DNA of 64,000 bases from CAWJMD01 sp963843835. GTDB taxonomy: Bacteria > Actinomycetota > Actinomycetes > Actinomycetales > CAWJMD01. The number at the start of each line of letters is the position of its first letter. Within the stretch, counting starts at the first letter, position 1. The position numbers and the translations under genes were made by a program. Shown piece after piece: positions 1 to 8,867 of the stretch. The notes beneath the pieces are model-generated. The model did not search any database. It was not told where the DNA came from and was given only the letters and a program-made list of their open reading frames with translations. The DNA lies in contig CAWJMD010000008.1 of NCBI GenBank assembly GCA_963843835.1, positions 1,275,118 to 1,339,117 on the forward strand, in the 5' to 3' direction.

Positions 1-1632
1 TGCGCGCGCATCGATGCCGAGGTCGGGCCCCGGTGGGTGTGGTGGTCCGCCCGCTCCGCCGCGGCGCCGTTGCTGGGACACCGCCCCGACCTGCGCCTGC
101 GCCGGTGCTGGGACCTGGCGGCGGTGCACCGGCTCCAGCACGGCGGGTGGCGGGACGACCCCGCCCGGCTGTGGGCGACGCTGCGCGGTCTCGACGAGGC
201 CGACATCCCCCGCGACGGCCAGCTCGACCTGTTCGGCGCCGGCGGCGCGCCGGCGTCGGCGGCCGGGGACGACGGTGACCCGGAGCTACCCGTCCGGCCG
301 GACGGGTACCTGCGCCCGGACTGGGCCTGCGGCGGCTGGGCGGCCTCTCCCGAGCGGGCCCTGACCTGGGCCCGGTTGGCGCTGGAGGTCGCGTCCGCGC
401 AGCGGGCCGCGGTCGAAGCGGTGGACGCCCGGGGGCCCGTCCTGCACACGGCCTGGTCGGAGTCGGCGGCCGAGCTGCTGTGTGCGGAGCTGGAGCGCGA
501 CGGCCTCCCGGTCGACCGGGACGCCGCGGAGGCCGTGATCGAGGCGGTAGCGGGCCGGCGGCCCCGTGACGAGGCGGACGCCGCGGCCCTGCGCGCCGAG
601 CGGGACGCCGCCGTGCTGGCCACCGCCCCGCGGGCGGGCAACGTCGACCTGAGAAGCCCCGCCCAGGTGAAGCTGCTGCTGGCCCGGCACGGCTTCGACC
701 TGCCCGACACCCGCTCCTGGCGCCTGGAGCAGCACGCGGGTGCCCACCCGCTCGTCGACGCCTTGATCGAGTGGCGAAAGGCCGAGCGCCTCTGCACGAC
801 CTACGGGTACCGCTGGCTCGACCAGCACCTGGGCGCGGACGGCCGGTTCCGTGGCGCGTGGTCCGGCAGTGACGGCGGAGCGGGCCGGATGACGGCGCAG
901 GCCGGCCTGCACTCGATACCCCGGGAGCTGCGCGTGGCAGTGGTCGCCGAGCCTGGCCACCGCCTCGTCCGCGCCGACCTCGGGCAGGTCGAGCCGCGCG
1001 TGCTGGCCGCTGTGTCAGGAGACCCGGGGCTCGCGCGCGCGGCGCGTGCCGACGACCTCTACGCCGACGTCGCCGCGGCCCTGAGGTGCGAGCGGCCGGT
1101 GGCCAAGATCGCCGTGCTGGCCGCGATGTACGGGCAGACCTCGGGCACCGCCGGAATGGCGCTCAAGGACATGGAACGGGCGTACCCGGTCGCGATGGCC
1201 TACCTGCAGGCCGCCTACGAGGACGGGCGTGCGGGCCGCGCCGTCCTCACGTTCGGGGGACGACGCGTCCGGATGTTCGACGTCGACCCCGTCCCGGAGG
1301 ACGCCGGCGAGGAGCTCCTGCGCCCGTACCGTGCGGTCGTGGCGGGACGGGGGCGCTTCGCCCGCAACGCCGTCGTGCAGGGGTCGGCCGCCGAGCTCTT
1401 CAAGGCGTGGACGGCGACGGTGCGGGCCCGGCTCGCCCGCGAGGGCAGCGGGACCGTCGTCCTGTGCCTGCACGACGAGCTGCTGCTGCACGTCCGTGAG
1501 GACGCTGCGGACCAGGTGGCCCGCGACATCGTGACCGACCTCGAGGGGACCGCTGCCCGATGGTGCGGCCCGGCGGTGCGGTTCGTGGCCGACGTCAGCG
1601 TCGTCGACCGCTGGTCGGACGCCAAGGGCTGA
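1..1632 (+). CDS. PolA-family DNA polymerase (bifunctional 3'-5' exonuclease/DNA polymerase type), 5' partial
   Basis: The reading frame is open from base 1, so the start lies upstream of the window; 543 residues are visible. The C-terminal half has the three family A polymerase motifs. Motif A is DLGQVEPRVLA near residue 326, whose Asp binds metal. Motif B fits RxxxKxxxxxxxYG (RPVAKIAVLAAMYG) near 365-380. Motif C is LHDELLLH near 490. The upstream part matches the degenerate exonuclease-like region of the short actinobacterial PolA paralogues (about 550-570 aa) that lack a 5' nuclease domain, so it is not the main polA. It probably serves in DNA repair or gap filling, which is inference. 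It converges on the NUDIX gene with a 12-base gap. Confidence 0.85.
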   Translation, partial: CARIDAEVGPRWVWWSARSAAAPLLGHRPDLRLRRCWDLAAVHRLQHGGWRDDPARLWATLRGLDEADIPRDGQLDLFGAGGAPASAAGDDGDPELPVRPDGYLRPDWACGGWAASPERALTWARLALEVASAQRAAVEAVDARGPVLHTAWSESAAELLCAELERDGLPVDRDAAEAVIEAVAGRRPRDEADAAALRAERDAAVLATAPRAGNVDLRSPAQVKLLLARHGFDLPDTRSWRLEQHAGAHPLVDALIEWRKAERLCTTYGYRWLDQHLGADGRFRGAWSGSDGGAGRMTAQAGLHSIPRELRVAVVAEPGHRLVRADLGQVEPRVLAAVSGDPGLARAARADDLYADVAAALRCERPVAKIAVLAAMYGQTSGTAGMALKDMERAYPVAMAYLQAAYEDGRAGRAVLTFGGRRVRMFDVDPVPEDAGEELLRPYRAVVAGRGRFARNAVVQGSAAELFKAWTATVRARLAREGSGTVVLCLHDELLLHVREDAADQVARDIVTDLEGTAARWCGPAVRFVADVSVVDRWSDAKG

Positions 1633-1644
1633 GCGACGGACGCG

Positions 1645-2292
1645 TCAGCGGAACGCCTTGTGCTCCGGCCACGGTGCGTCAGCCGGACGCAGCGACGCCC
1701 AGCCCTGCTCGCGCGACGCGCACGCGGCCAGCACGCCGGCCACGGTGGTCGGGTTGTGCAGCCGCCCGGACAGCACAGCGTCCCGGGCCTCGTCCAGCGG
1801 CACCCACTCGGCGACCATGTCGCGCTCCTCGTGCAGGCGCTCGTGCCGGTCGTCCTCGGGCACGGACGACAGGTCCCGCGCGAGGTACACCCTGATCGCC
1901 TCGTCCATGCCGCCGGGCGAGTTGAACCAGTCGATCAGCACGTCCCACCGCGTCGCGGTGAGGTCGGCCTCCTCGGCCAGCTCGCGCCGGGCCGCATCCA
2001 GGGGCAGCTCGCCCCGCACGTCCAGCAGCCCGGCAGGCAGCTCCCACAGGTCGTGGCGCACCGGATGGCGGTACTGGTAGACGAACAGCGCTCTGTCCTG
2101 GTCGTCGAGCGCCATCACGCCGACCGCTCCGGGGTGCGAGACGTACTCCCGCCGAACGGTGCCCGACTCACCGAGGTCGACGGTCTCGCGCACGACCTCC
2201 CAGATCAGCCCGGAGTGCACGACCTCCGAGTCGGTGACCTGTCGCGGGGCGTAGGTGTCGCCAGCCGCGAAACGTGGTGCAGGAGAATGCAT
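1645..2292 (-). CDS. NUDIX hydrolase, ADP-ribose pyrophosphatase-like
   Basis: This 215-residue protein has the ADP-ribose pyrophosphatase fold. A WELPAG motif (83-88) leads into a Nudix box in which E95, R103, E104, E107 and E108 supply the metal-binding helix. The box is slightly off consensus: six rather than five residues separate G88 from E95, and the final Gly of REUxEExGU is Asp (EEADL). The family hydrolyses ADP-ribose to AMP and ribose 5-phosphate. The gene starts at ATG six bases after the pyrG stop, so it is probably cotranscribed with it. The pyrG-nudix order is the one seen in mycobacteria (Rv1699-Rv1700). Confidence 0.88.
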   Translation of the reverse strand: MHSPAPRFAAGDTYAPRQVTDSEVVHSGLIWEVVRETVDLGESGTVRREYVSHPGAVGVMALDDQDRALFVYQYRHPVRHDLWELPAGLLDVRGELPLDAARRELAEEADLTATRWDVLIDWFNSPGGMDEAIRVYLARDLSSVPEDDRHERLHEERDMVAEWVPLDEARDAVLSGRLHNPTTVAGVLAACASREQGWASLRPADAPWPEHKAFR

Positions 2293-2298
2293 CCGAGT

Positions 2299-4071
2299 TC
2301 AGACCACTGCCGCGGACGACAGAGGCTCCGCGGACGACAGAGGCTCCGCGGACGGAGACGTCTCCACCTCGATCAGGCGCTCGTCGCGCTGGCGCTGCAG
2401 CGCGGCGGCGACGAGGCCAGAGAACAGCGGGTGCGCGCGGTGCGGACGCGACCGGAACTCCGGGTGGGCCTGCGTGGCGACGTAGTAGGGGTGCACGTCG
2501 GCGGGGAGCTCGACGAACTCCACCAGCGCGTGGTTCGGCGACTCGCCGCTGACCACGAGACCGGCCTCCTCGAGCCGGGTCCGGTAGAGGTTGTTCACCT
2601 CGTACCGGTGCCGGTGGCGCTCCTCGACCCGGTTGCTGCCGTAGACGCCGGCGACGACCGAGCCCGGCTTCAGGTCCGCCGGGTACAGGCCGAGCCGCAT
2701 GGTGCCGCCCAGGTCCCCGTCACCGGAGACGATCGCCTTCTGCTCGTCCATCGTCGCGATCACGGGGTGCTCGCTGTCGGGGTCGAACTCGGACGAGGAG
2801 GCGTCCGCCAGACCCAGGACGTTGCGGGCGTACTCGATCACCATGCACTGCAGACCGAGGCAGAGGCCCAGCGTGGGCACCAAGTTCTCCCGCGCCCAGC
2901 GCAGCGCCCCGAGCTTGCCCTCGATGCCCCGCACTCCGAACCCACCCGGCACGCAGATCGCGTCGACGCCGTGCAGCTGCTTGTGAGCGCCCTCGGGCGT
3001 GTCGCAGGCGTCCGAGGCGACCCAGCGCAGCCGCACCCGCGCGTCCTCGGCGAAACCACCGGCCCGCAGCGCCTCGGTCACCGACAGGTACGCGTCCGGT
3101 AGGTCGATGTACTTGCCGACGAGGGCCACCTCTACCTCGTGCGCCGGACGGTGGACGCGCCGCAGCAGGTCGTCCCACTCGGTCCAGTCGACGTCCCGGA
3201 ACGGCAGGTCGAGACGACGGACCAGGTAGGCGTCCAGGCCCTCCGCGTGCAGCACCTTCGGGATGTCGTAGATCGACGCCGCGTCCTTGGCCGTGGCCAC
3301 GGCGTCGAAGTCGACGTCGCACATCAGCGCGATCTTGCGCTTGACGGACTCTGGCACGTCCCGGTCGCATCGCAGCACGATCGCGTCCGGGGAGATGCCG
3401 ATGGAGCGCAGCGCGGCGACGGAGTGCTGGGTCGGCTTGGTCTTCAGCTCACCGCTCGGGCCGATGAACGGCACCAGCGACACGTGCACGAAGAAGGCGT
3501 TGTCGCGTCCGATGTCCTGGCGGACCTGACGAGCCGCCTCGAGGAACGGCAGGGACTCGATGTCGCCGACGGTGCCGCCCACCTCGGTGATGATCACGTC
3601 CGGCACCCCGCCGTCCGTCCCTGGCTGGGCCTGGGCCCGCATGCGGGCCTTGATCTCGTTCGTGATGTGCGGGATCACCTGGACGGTGTCGCCGAGGTAC
3701 TCCCCGCGGCGCTCCTTGGCGATGACGTTGGAGTAGATCTGGCCCGTGGTGACGTTGGCCGCCGCATCGAGGTCCTCGTCGAGGAACCGCTCGTAGTGGC
3801 CGATGTCCAGGTCGGTCTCGGCGCCGTCGTCGGTGACGAAGACCTCACCGTGCTGGAACGGGTTCATGGTGCCGGGGTCGACGTTGAGGTACGGGTCGAG
3901 CTTCTGCATCGACACCCTCAGTCCCCTGCCCCGCAGGAGGTGGCCGAGGCTCGACGCCGTCAGGCCCTTCCCGAGTGAGGACGCCACACCACCGGTGACG
4001 AAGATGTGTCGGGTCGCAGCGGACCCGCCTTGCCTGGCTTGATCTCGGTATCCGAGTGTCCGGTCTGCCAC
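2299..4071 (-). CDS. pyrG: CTP synthase
   Basis: CTP synthase makes CTP from UTP, ATP and glutamine, the last step of pyrimidine nucleotide synthesis. I chose the GTG at 4071 (VADRTLGYRDQ), giving 590 residues, because the frame upstream is arginine-rich noise. The N-terminal synthetase domain has the nucleotide loop GGVASSLGKG. The C-terminal class I glutamine amidotransferase domain has the oxyanion loop GGFGVRG, the nucleophile Cys in LGLCLGLQ, and the His-Glu pair in QAHPEF. The last 15 or so residues repeat SSAEPL, encoded by a short direct repeat at about 2320-2355. The gene follows the GT4 gene after 77 bases. Confidence 0.97.
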   Translation of the reverse strand: MADRTLGYRDQARQGGSAATRHIFVTGGVASSLGKGLTASSLGHLLRGRGLRVSMQKLDPYLNVDPGTMNPFQHGEVFVTDDGAETDLDIGHYERFLDEDLDAAANVTTGQIYSNVIAKERRGEYLGDTVQVIPHITNEIKARMRAQAQPGTDGGVPDVIITEVGGTVGDIESLPFLEAARQVRQDIGRDNAFFVHVSLVPFIGPSGELKTKPTQHSVAALRSIGISPDAIVLRCDRDVPESVKRKIALMCDVDFDAVATAKDAASIYDIPKVLHAEGLDAYLVRRLDLPFRDVDWTEWDDLLRRVHRPAHEVEVALVGKYIDLPDAYLSVTEALRAGGFAEDARVRLRWVASDACDTPEGAHKQLHGVDAICVPGGFGVRGIEGKLGALRWARENLVPTLGLCLGLQCMVIEYARNVLGLADASSSEFDPDSEHPVIATMDEQKAIVSGDGDLGGTMRLGLYPADLKPGSVVAGVYGSNRVEERHRHRYEVNNLYRTRLEEAGLVVSGESPNHALVEFVELPADVHPYYVATQAHPEFRSRPHRAHPLFSGLVAAALQRQRDERLIEVETSPSAEPLSSAEPLSSAAVV

Positions 4072-4148
4072 GGGCTTCGACGATAGCAGCGACCGGAGGC
4101 CCCGGTGCGCGACGGGCCGTGAGTGGGCCGTTCGTGGACGCGTTCTGC

Positions 4149-5261
4149 TCAGGCCAGTGAGCGGTAGAGCCGGTCGAGCTGGTCGACCGCGTCGGCGTCG
4201 GTCGGAAGCTGGGCCGCCTGTTCCAGACCGGCTTCGTGACGCCTGGTGCGCTCGTCGGGGTCGTCGAGCAGCGTGGCCACGGCGGTCGCCAGGGCACCCG
4301 CGTCGCCGTACGGCACCAGCAGGGCCGCGTCCCCGGCCACCTCGCCGGTCCCGCCGACGTCGGTGGCGACCAGCGGCGCGCCGCGGCGCAGCGCCTCCTG
4401 CACGACGAGGGGCTGTCCTTCCCAGACGCTGGGGCAGACCGCCACGTCGGCCGCCACGAACAGGTCTGCCACGTCCGCGCGTCGGCCCAGCAGCCTCAGG
4501 GGCAGCGAGTCCGTGGCCGCGCGCCGCTCGAGCGCGTCGCGCAGCGGCCCGTCCCCGGCGACGACCGACAGCAGGTCGAGGTCGGGACGGGAGCGACCCA
4601 GCTCCGCCAGGGCGTCGCACCACAGCGGCAGGCCCTTCTGCGGAGCGAGACGAGCGACGGTCACCAGCAGCGCGGTCGCCGTCCCGTCCAGGCCGAGCTC
4701 CTCGCGCACCCATCGGCGCACCTCGTCGGCCGGGCCGCTCGGCGGCGGTCCCGGAGGTGCGGGGACGAGGGCCCGCTCGGCCCGCGGCGCGCCACGGTCG
4801 AGCATGCGCTGCACCAGGTCGCCGGAGACACCCAGCACGGCGGCCGACCGCCGCGCCACCAGGCGCTCGAGGACGGCGCTGACCGCCTGGACCCGTCCGC
4901 CGCCCACGGGGAGGTTGTGCAGGGTCACTACGAGAGGGGGACGCTCACGTCGCGGCGCCCGGGCCAGCCCCAGCGCAGCCAGCCCTCCTGCGCGCAGCCC
5001 GTGGGCGTGCACCACGTCGGCGGCAGCCCCGAGCCGCCGCAGCGAGCCGACCGCAGCCGCGTCGCGGCGGGGGGATGGCCGGTCACCGATCTCCACCGGC
5101 GCGAACACGGCGCCCGTCGACGCGAGGCCGAAGTCGTCCAGGGCCTCCGTCGGGCCCGCGACCACGACGTCGTGCCCCGCCTCGACGAGGCCCGTCGCCA
5201 CGGCGGCGACGTGACGGCCCACCCCACCGGCCGACGACCCCTGCACCAGAAGCACCCTCAT
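4149..5261 (-). CDS. Glycosyltransferase family 4 (GT-B fold)
   Basis: This 370-residue protein starts at ATG 5261 (MRVLLVQGSS), which overlaps the murJ-like stop as ATGA, so the two are translationally coupled. The N-terminal Rossmann domain has the GGVGRH loop, and the C-terminal donor domain has VARLAPQKG and the E-x7-E type segment EGQPLVVQEAL followed by VATDVGG. These are typical of retaining GT4 enzymes that use nucleotide-activated sugars at the cytoplasmic membrane. The acceptor cannot be read from sequence. Its position after a MraY-like transferase and a MurJ-like flippase suggests a lipid-linked glycan, which is inference. Confidence 0.85.
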   Translation of the reverse strand: MRVLLVQGSSAGGVGRHVAAVATGLVEAGHDVVVAGPTEALDDFGLASTGAVFAPVEIGDRPSPRRDAAAVGSLRRLGAAADVVHAHGLRAGGLAALGLARAPRRERPPLVVTLHNLPVGGGRVQAVSAVLERLVARRSAAVLGVSGDLVQRMLDRGAPRAERALVPAPPGPPPSGPADEVRRWVREELGLDGTATALLVTVARLAPQKGLPLWCDALAELGRSRPDLDLLSVVAGDGPLRDALERRAATDSLPLRLLGRRADVADLFVAADVAVCPSVWEGQPLVVQEALRRGAPLVATDVGGTGEVAGDAALLVPYGDAGALATAVATLLDDPDERTRRHEAGLEQAAQLPTDADAVDQLDRLYRSLA

Positions 5262-6910
5262 CGTTGGATCCCTTGCTCGGTCGTGATGTCGGAAGGCGGG
5301 TCGCCCGTCCGACCGCCACGCAGCTGGCGAGCGGCCGCCACCGTCGGGCGGTCGAGGACGGCGACTCCCCCGGCCAGGACGACCAGGGTCGCGGACGCCG
5401 CGACGACACCCGCCGCCACCGTGCCGAGAGCGGCTGAGCCCCAGGCGTCGGTCAGAGCCTTCCCGACCCACCACCCGGCGCCCGCGGCCACGAGGCTGGC
5501 GGTACCCGACCCCAGGGCCGTGCGGCCGAGGCCGCGTAGCGCCACGGGTCCGGTCACCCGGCGCAGGGCGACGAGGAGGGCCACCCCGGCGACCCCCATC
5601 CCCACGCTGCTGCCCGCCGCCAGGGCGACGGCCTGGTGCGGCGGCGCGGCCGCGAGCGCCAGCACGGTCATCGCGACGACGACCGCGACCCAGCCGCCGG
5701 CCGTGGCCACCGCCGCGAGGCGTCCGCGCTCCAAGGCGTAGAGGGCGCGCCCGACGTGGGCGATCAGCGCGAAGCCGACGAGCCCGGGCGCCATCGCGAC
5801 GACGGCCGCCCCCATCGCGCTCACGTCACCCGAGTCGAGGTGGGCGAAGAACCCGCCTACCGGCGTCGCGACGGCGACCAGCAGGGCGGCCCCGCCGGCA
5901 GCGACCAGGACCACCGCACGGGTCGTCCGGGCCGCCGTGGCCGCGAACCCCTGGGTGTCGCCCGTGGCCGCGCTGGTCGCGAGCCGGGGGAAGGCGCTGG
6001 TGGCCAGCGGGACGACCAGCACGGCGTACGGCAGCAGGTACACGGCCTGGGTGTACTGGTACACCGTCAGCGTCGAGGTGACCCCCCTCCCCGAGAGGTA
6101 GACCACCGCCACCACGGACGCCTGCTGCGCCAGCAGGGTGACCACCCCGGCGCCGGCCAGCCCGGCCGCCCGGGCTGCCACCCCGGGCGGGAAGCGCAGG
6201 GTGGGGCGCAGGCGGGTTCCCGTCCGCCACACCGGCAGCAGCAGCGGGACGGTCATCGCGACGACACCCGCGGTGGTCCCCCACGCCAGCCACGCCTGCG
6301 CGGACGCTGGCAGAGCCTCTGCGTCGTCCCGGTAGGGCCCGACCGTGGCCGAGAACGCCAGGTAGGCCCCGATCACGACGAGCGTCGACAGCAGGGGCCC
6401 CAGGGCGGGCCAGGCGAACCGGTGGTGTGCCTGCAGCACTCCGACGAGCACGATCCCGAGGCCGTAGAGCACGACCTGTGGCGCGAACACCACGAGCATC
6501 TGCGCGGCCAGCCGCTCCCCGCCGGCGCAGGTCCCGGTGTTCACCAGGAGCCCCGTGATCGGGCCGGCCAGCAGGGCCAGCAGCACCGCGAGCGGAGTGA
6601 GCACCATCAGGGTCCAGGTCAGCAGGGCCGACGCGGTACGGTCCGCCACGGCCCGGTCGTCGCGTGCCAGCGGTCCGGCCAGGAGCGGGACCACGGCCCC
6701 GGCGAGTGCCCCGCCGGCGACCACCTCGAACAGCACGTTCGGCAGCTGGTTGGCCACGAGGTAGGCGTTGCCGACGCACTGGGCGCCGACGGAGTCGGAG
6801 TACACGAGCCAGCGACCGAAGCCGGCGACGCGCGACACCAGGGTGATCGCGGCGATCACCCCCGCGCCGGCGGCGATGCCGGTGCCGAGGCGTCGGGCGG
6901 CGGGGGTCAC
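5258..6910 (-). CDS. murJ: MurJ/MviN-family lipid flippase
   Basis: This polytopic protein of 550 residues (GTG start at 6910, seven bases after the preceding stop) has about 14 hydrophobic segments of the MOP exporter superfamily. It carries MurJ-type features near the N-terminus: SRVAGFGR followed by NAYLVANQLPN. MurJ flips lipid-linked peptidoglycan precursor across the membrane. This copy lacks the long kinase-like C-terminal extension of the canonical mycobacterial MviN, so it may be a second paralogue serving another lipid-linked glycan. An in-frame start at 6964 would overlap the upstream gene by 46 bases and looks less likely. Confidence 0.85.
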   Translation of the reverse strand: MTPAARRLGTGIAAGAGVIAAITLVSRVAGFGRWLVYSDSVGAQCVGNAYLVANQLPNVLFEVVAGGALAGAVVPLLAGPLARDDRAVADRTASALLTWTLMVLTPLAVLLALLAGPITGLLVNTGTCAGGERLAAQMLVVFAPQVVLYGLGIVLVGVLQAHHRFAWPALGPLLSTLVVIGAYLAFSATVGPYRDDAEALPASAQAWLAWGTTAGVVAMTVPLLLPVWRTGTRLRPTLRFPPGVAARAAGLAGAGVVTLLAQQASVVAVVYLSGRGVTSTLTVYQYTQAVYLLPYAVLVVPLATSAFPRLATSAATGDTQGFAATAARTTRAVVLVAAGGAALLVAVATPVGGFFAHLDSGDVSAMGAAVVAMAPGLVGFALIAHVGRALYALERGRLAAVATAGGWVAVVVAMTVLALAAAPPHQAVALAAGSSVGMGVAGVALLVALRRVTGPVALRGLGRTALGSGTASLVAAGAGWWVGKALTDAWGSAALGTVAAGVVAASATLVVLAGGVAVLDRPTVAAARQLRGGRTGDPPSDITTEQGIQR

Positions 6911-6917
6911 GGCGGGC

Positions 6918-7796
6918 TCACGCGCGGGGCGGGGCCGGGCGACGGCCCAGCGCGTCCAGCTCACGCAGGCCGGGGGTCGCCTCGATCACGCGCGTGAAGC
7001 TCACCTTCTCGCTGGCGAGGGTGGCCGCCACGAGGGCACCGAGCGCCAGCACCCGGGCGATGCGTCCGCTCCGCCCGGTGGCCGCGACCAGGTGGGCCCC
7101 CAGGGCGGCCCCCGCCGCGTTGGCGCCGCAGTCGCCGAGCATGGCCTCCTCGCCCAGGTCGGGGGCCAGCAGCGGCAGGGCTGCCCCGACCGCGGCACCG
7201 GCCAACGGGGCGGCGTGACCTCCCGAGAGGGCCGCCGGTGTGTGCGCCAGGACGATCTTCAGCACTCGGCCGGGCCGAAGATCGAGCAGGTTGAACAGGT
7301 TCGCCGCTCCCGCCACGACGCCCCCGGCGACGACCACGTCGGCGAGGTGAGCGAGCGGTCCCGTGTCCTCGTCACGCTCCAGCATCAGCGCGGCCGAGGC
7401 CAGGCCGGCGGCGCCGATCCCGAGGATCTTCAGGCCACCCGTGGTCAGCTCGCGGTGGCGCAGGGCGCCCAGGTGGCCGCGCAGCCCCTTGGCGGACCCC
7501 GTCTCGGTCAGGTCGTCGACCGCGCCGAACAGGGCGGCGCCTGCGGTGGCGACCACGGCACCGGCGCGCACGCGACCCGTGAGTCCGGGGGTCAGCGCCA
7601 TCGCGGCGGCGGCCCCCGCGGCCCAGGCCGGTCCCTCGGCGAGCGTGACCGCGTCACCGCGGTGGTTGGTGCGCTCCCAGGCCCCGGCTCCGCCGGGGAC
7701 CCTGCGGCGGGCGGCCCAGGTGGCCGCCGCACCGACCGCGGCCAGGACGACCGGGGCCAGCACCGCGCCTGGCCGGGACGGCGTGGACCCGGTCAC
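6918..7796 (-). CDS. MraY/WecA-like polyprenyl-phosphate sugar-1-phosphate transferase homologue
   Basis: This 292-residue, Ala/Gly-rich membrane protein has eight to ten hydrophobic segments. Three motifs recall the polyprenyl-phosphate N-acetylhexosamine-1-phosphate transferase family: a VDDLTETGSAKGLRGH block like the DDxxK region, NLFNLLDLRPGR like NxxNxxDG, and GDCGANAAG like GDxGS. The usual histidine-rich cytoplasmic loop (HIP/HHH) is not visible, so either a divergent substrate or loss of catalysis is possible. The start is GTG 7796, overlapping the steB stop as GTGA. It is followed by murJ-like and GT4 genes, so it could be the committing step of a lipid-linked glycan pathway (inference). 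Confidence 0.65.
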   Translation of the reverse strand: MTGSTPSRPGAVLAPVVLAAVGAAATWAARRRVPGGAGAWERTNHRGDAVTLAEGPAWAAGAAAAMALTPGLTGRVRAGAVVATAGAALFGAVDDLTETGSAKGLRGHLGALRHRELTTGGLKILGIGAAGLASAALMLERDEDTGPLAHLADVVVAGGVVAGAANLFNLLDLRPGRVLKIVLAHTPAALSGGHAAPLAGAAVGAALPLLAPDLGEEAMLGDCGANAAGAALGAHLVAATGRSGRIARVLALGALVAATLASEKVSFTRVIEATPGLRELDALGRRPAPPRA

Positions 7797-8797
7797 CCGT
7801 CGGTTCCGCTGGGCGCCGGTGTGACGGCCGCGCCCTCGAGCGTGCGGGCCGGCAGAGGCGGCAGCACGCTACTGGCGTCGGGTCCCACTCCGTAGTGGCC
7901 GACACCGCCCTGGGTCTGCTCCAGCAGGGCCAGCACGCCGTCGAGGCGGCCGAGCGGCTTCTCGAGCAGGTCGACGCTCGACACCGTGCCGGCGGCGTCG
8001 GCGTCGGCGCGCAGGGCGGCGATCGGGCCCCCGTCCCCGGCGTCAGCCTGCGTCGGGCCCATCAGCACGGCACCGGCCGAGGCCTGGTCGGCGGCGACCG
8101 CGAGCGCGAGCGTGGACTCGACGTCGGCGGCGGCCCAGTCCGTGTCACCGGCGCCGGCGGCATCGGACGGAGCGCCCGTGACCACCACGGCCAGGTCCGC
8201 GCGCCGGGGCTCGTTCTCGGTGACCGTGACCAGCTCGGCCGAGACGAGCGTATCCAGCACGGTGCTGCCGTCGTTGTCACGCTCGCCGCCGTTGGCGGAG
8301 AGGACCCCGCGCGTGAGCAGCGCCGCCATCTGCTCGGCCGGCGTCCCGTCGGCCAGCTGCCCCGGGAGCAGGTACTGGAGCAGCCCGTCGGAGACGTCCG
8401 TTCGCGTCGACTCCTGCGCCGGGTCGGTCCAGCTCGGTTGCACGGCGACCGTCGACGTCACCGTGGCCCCGGCGTCGGCCAGCTCGGACGTCAGCTCGTC
8501 CACGTCGGCCCCGACCGCCCCTGGCATGGTGATGACCGCGACCGAGCGGTCCGCGAGCGTCCCGGGGACGACCGCCGCCGACAGGGCGGTGATCGCCTCC
8601 TCGCGCTTGTCCAGCGCCGCGTCGCGGTTCTGGACCGCCTGCTGCAGCGCCTCCTTGTCGTCGCGTAGCGCCTGCACCTGGCTGGTGAGGGTGTCGCCGA
8701 TGGACTCCTTGAGTGGGCCGGCGCCCAGGACGACGCCGATGGCGAGCGCCATGAACACCGACACCAGGGAGACCAGGTGGTAGCGGAAGTCGATCAC
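7793..8797 (-). CDS. steB: SteB/MctB family envelope protein (DUF3186)
   Basis: The 334-residue protein begins MIDFRYHLVSLVS, the hallmark N-terminus of the Rv1698/MctB family. A single membrane helix (about 8-28) is followed by a coiled coil (about 30-68) and a large extracytoplasmic domain. The family has been described both as a copper-related outer channel (MctB) and, in corynebacteria, as SteB, which works with SteA and the RipC-FtsEX cell separation pathway. The gene lies next to steA here as in mycobacteria and corynebacteria (Rv1697-Rv1698), so I favour the SteB role. The start is GTG 8797. Confidence 0.85.
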   Translation of the reverse strand: MIDFRYHLVSLVSVFMALAIGVVLGAGPLKESIGDTLTSQVQALRDDKEALQQAVQNRDAALDKREEAITALSAAVVPGTLADRSVAVITMPGAVGADVDELTSELADAGATVTSTVAVQPSWTDPAQESTRTDVSDGLLQYLLPGQLADGTPAEQMAALLTRGVLSANGGERDNDGSTVLDTLVSAELVTVTENEPRRADLAVVVTGAPSDAAGAGDTDWAAADVESTLALAVAADQASAGAVLMGPTQADAGDGGPIAALRADADAAGTVSSVDLLEKPLGRLDGVLALLEQTQGGVGHYGVGPDASSVLPPLPARTLEGAAVTPAPSGTDG

Positions 8798-8867
8798 CGT
8801 GAGGCCGTCCTCTTCAGGGGGGTCAGGTCGTGCGGGCGGGGGCAGCTCGGGCGGCGTCGGGCCATCA

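Noticed and set aside
2320..2355. Direct repeat as a regulatory element downstream of pyrG
   Set aside because: It lies inside the pyrG coding region and encodes repeated SSAEPL at the C-terminus.
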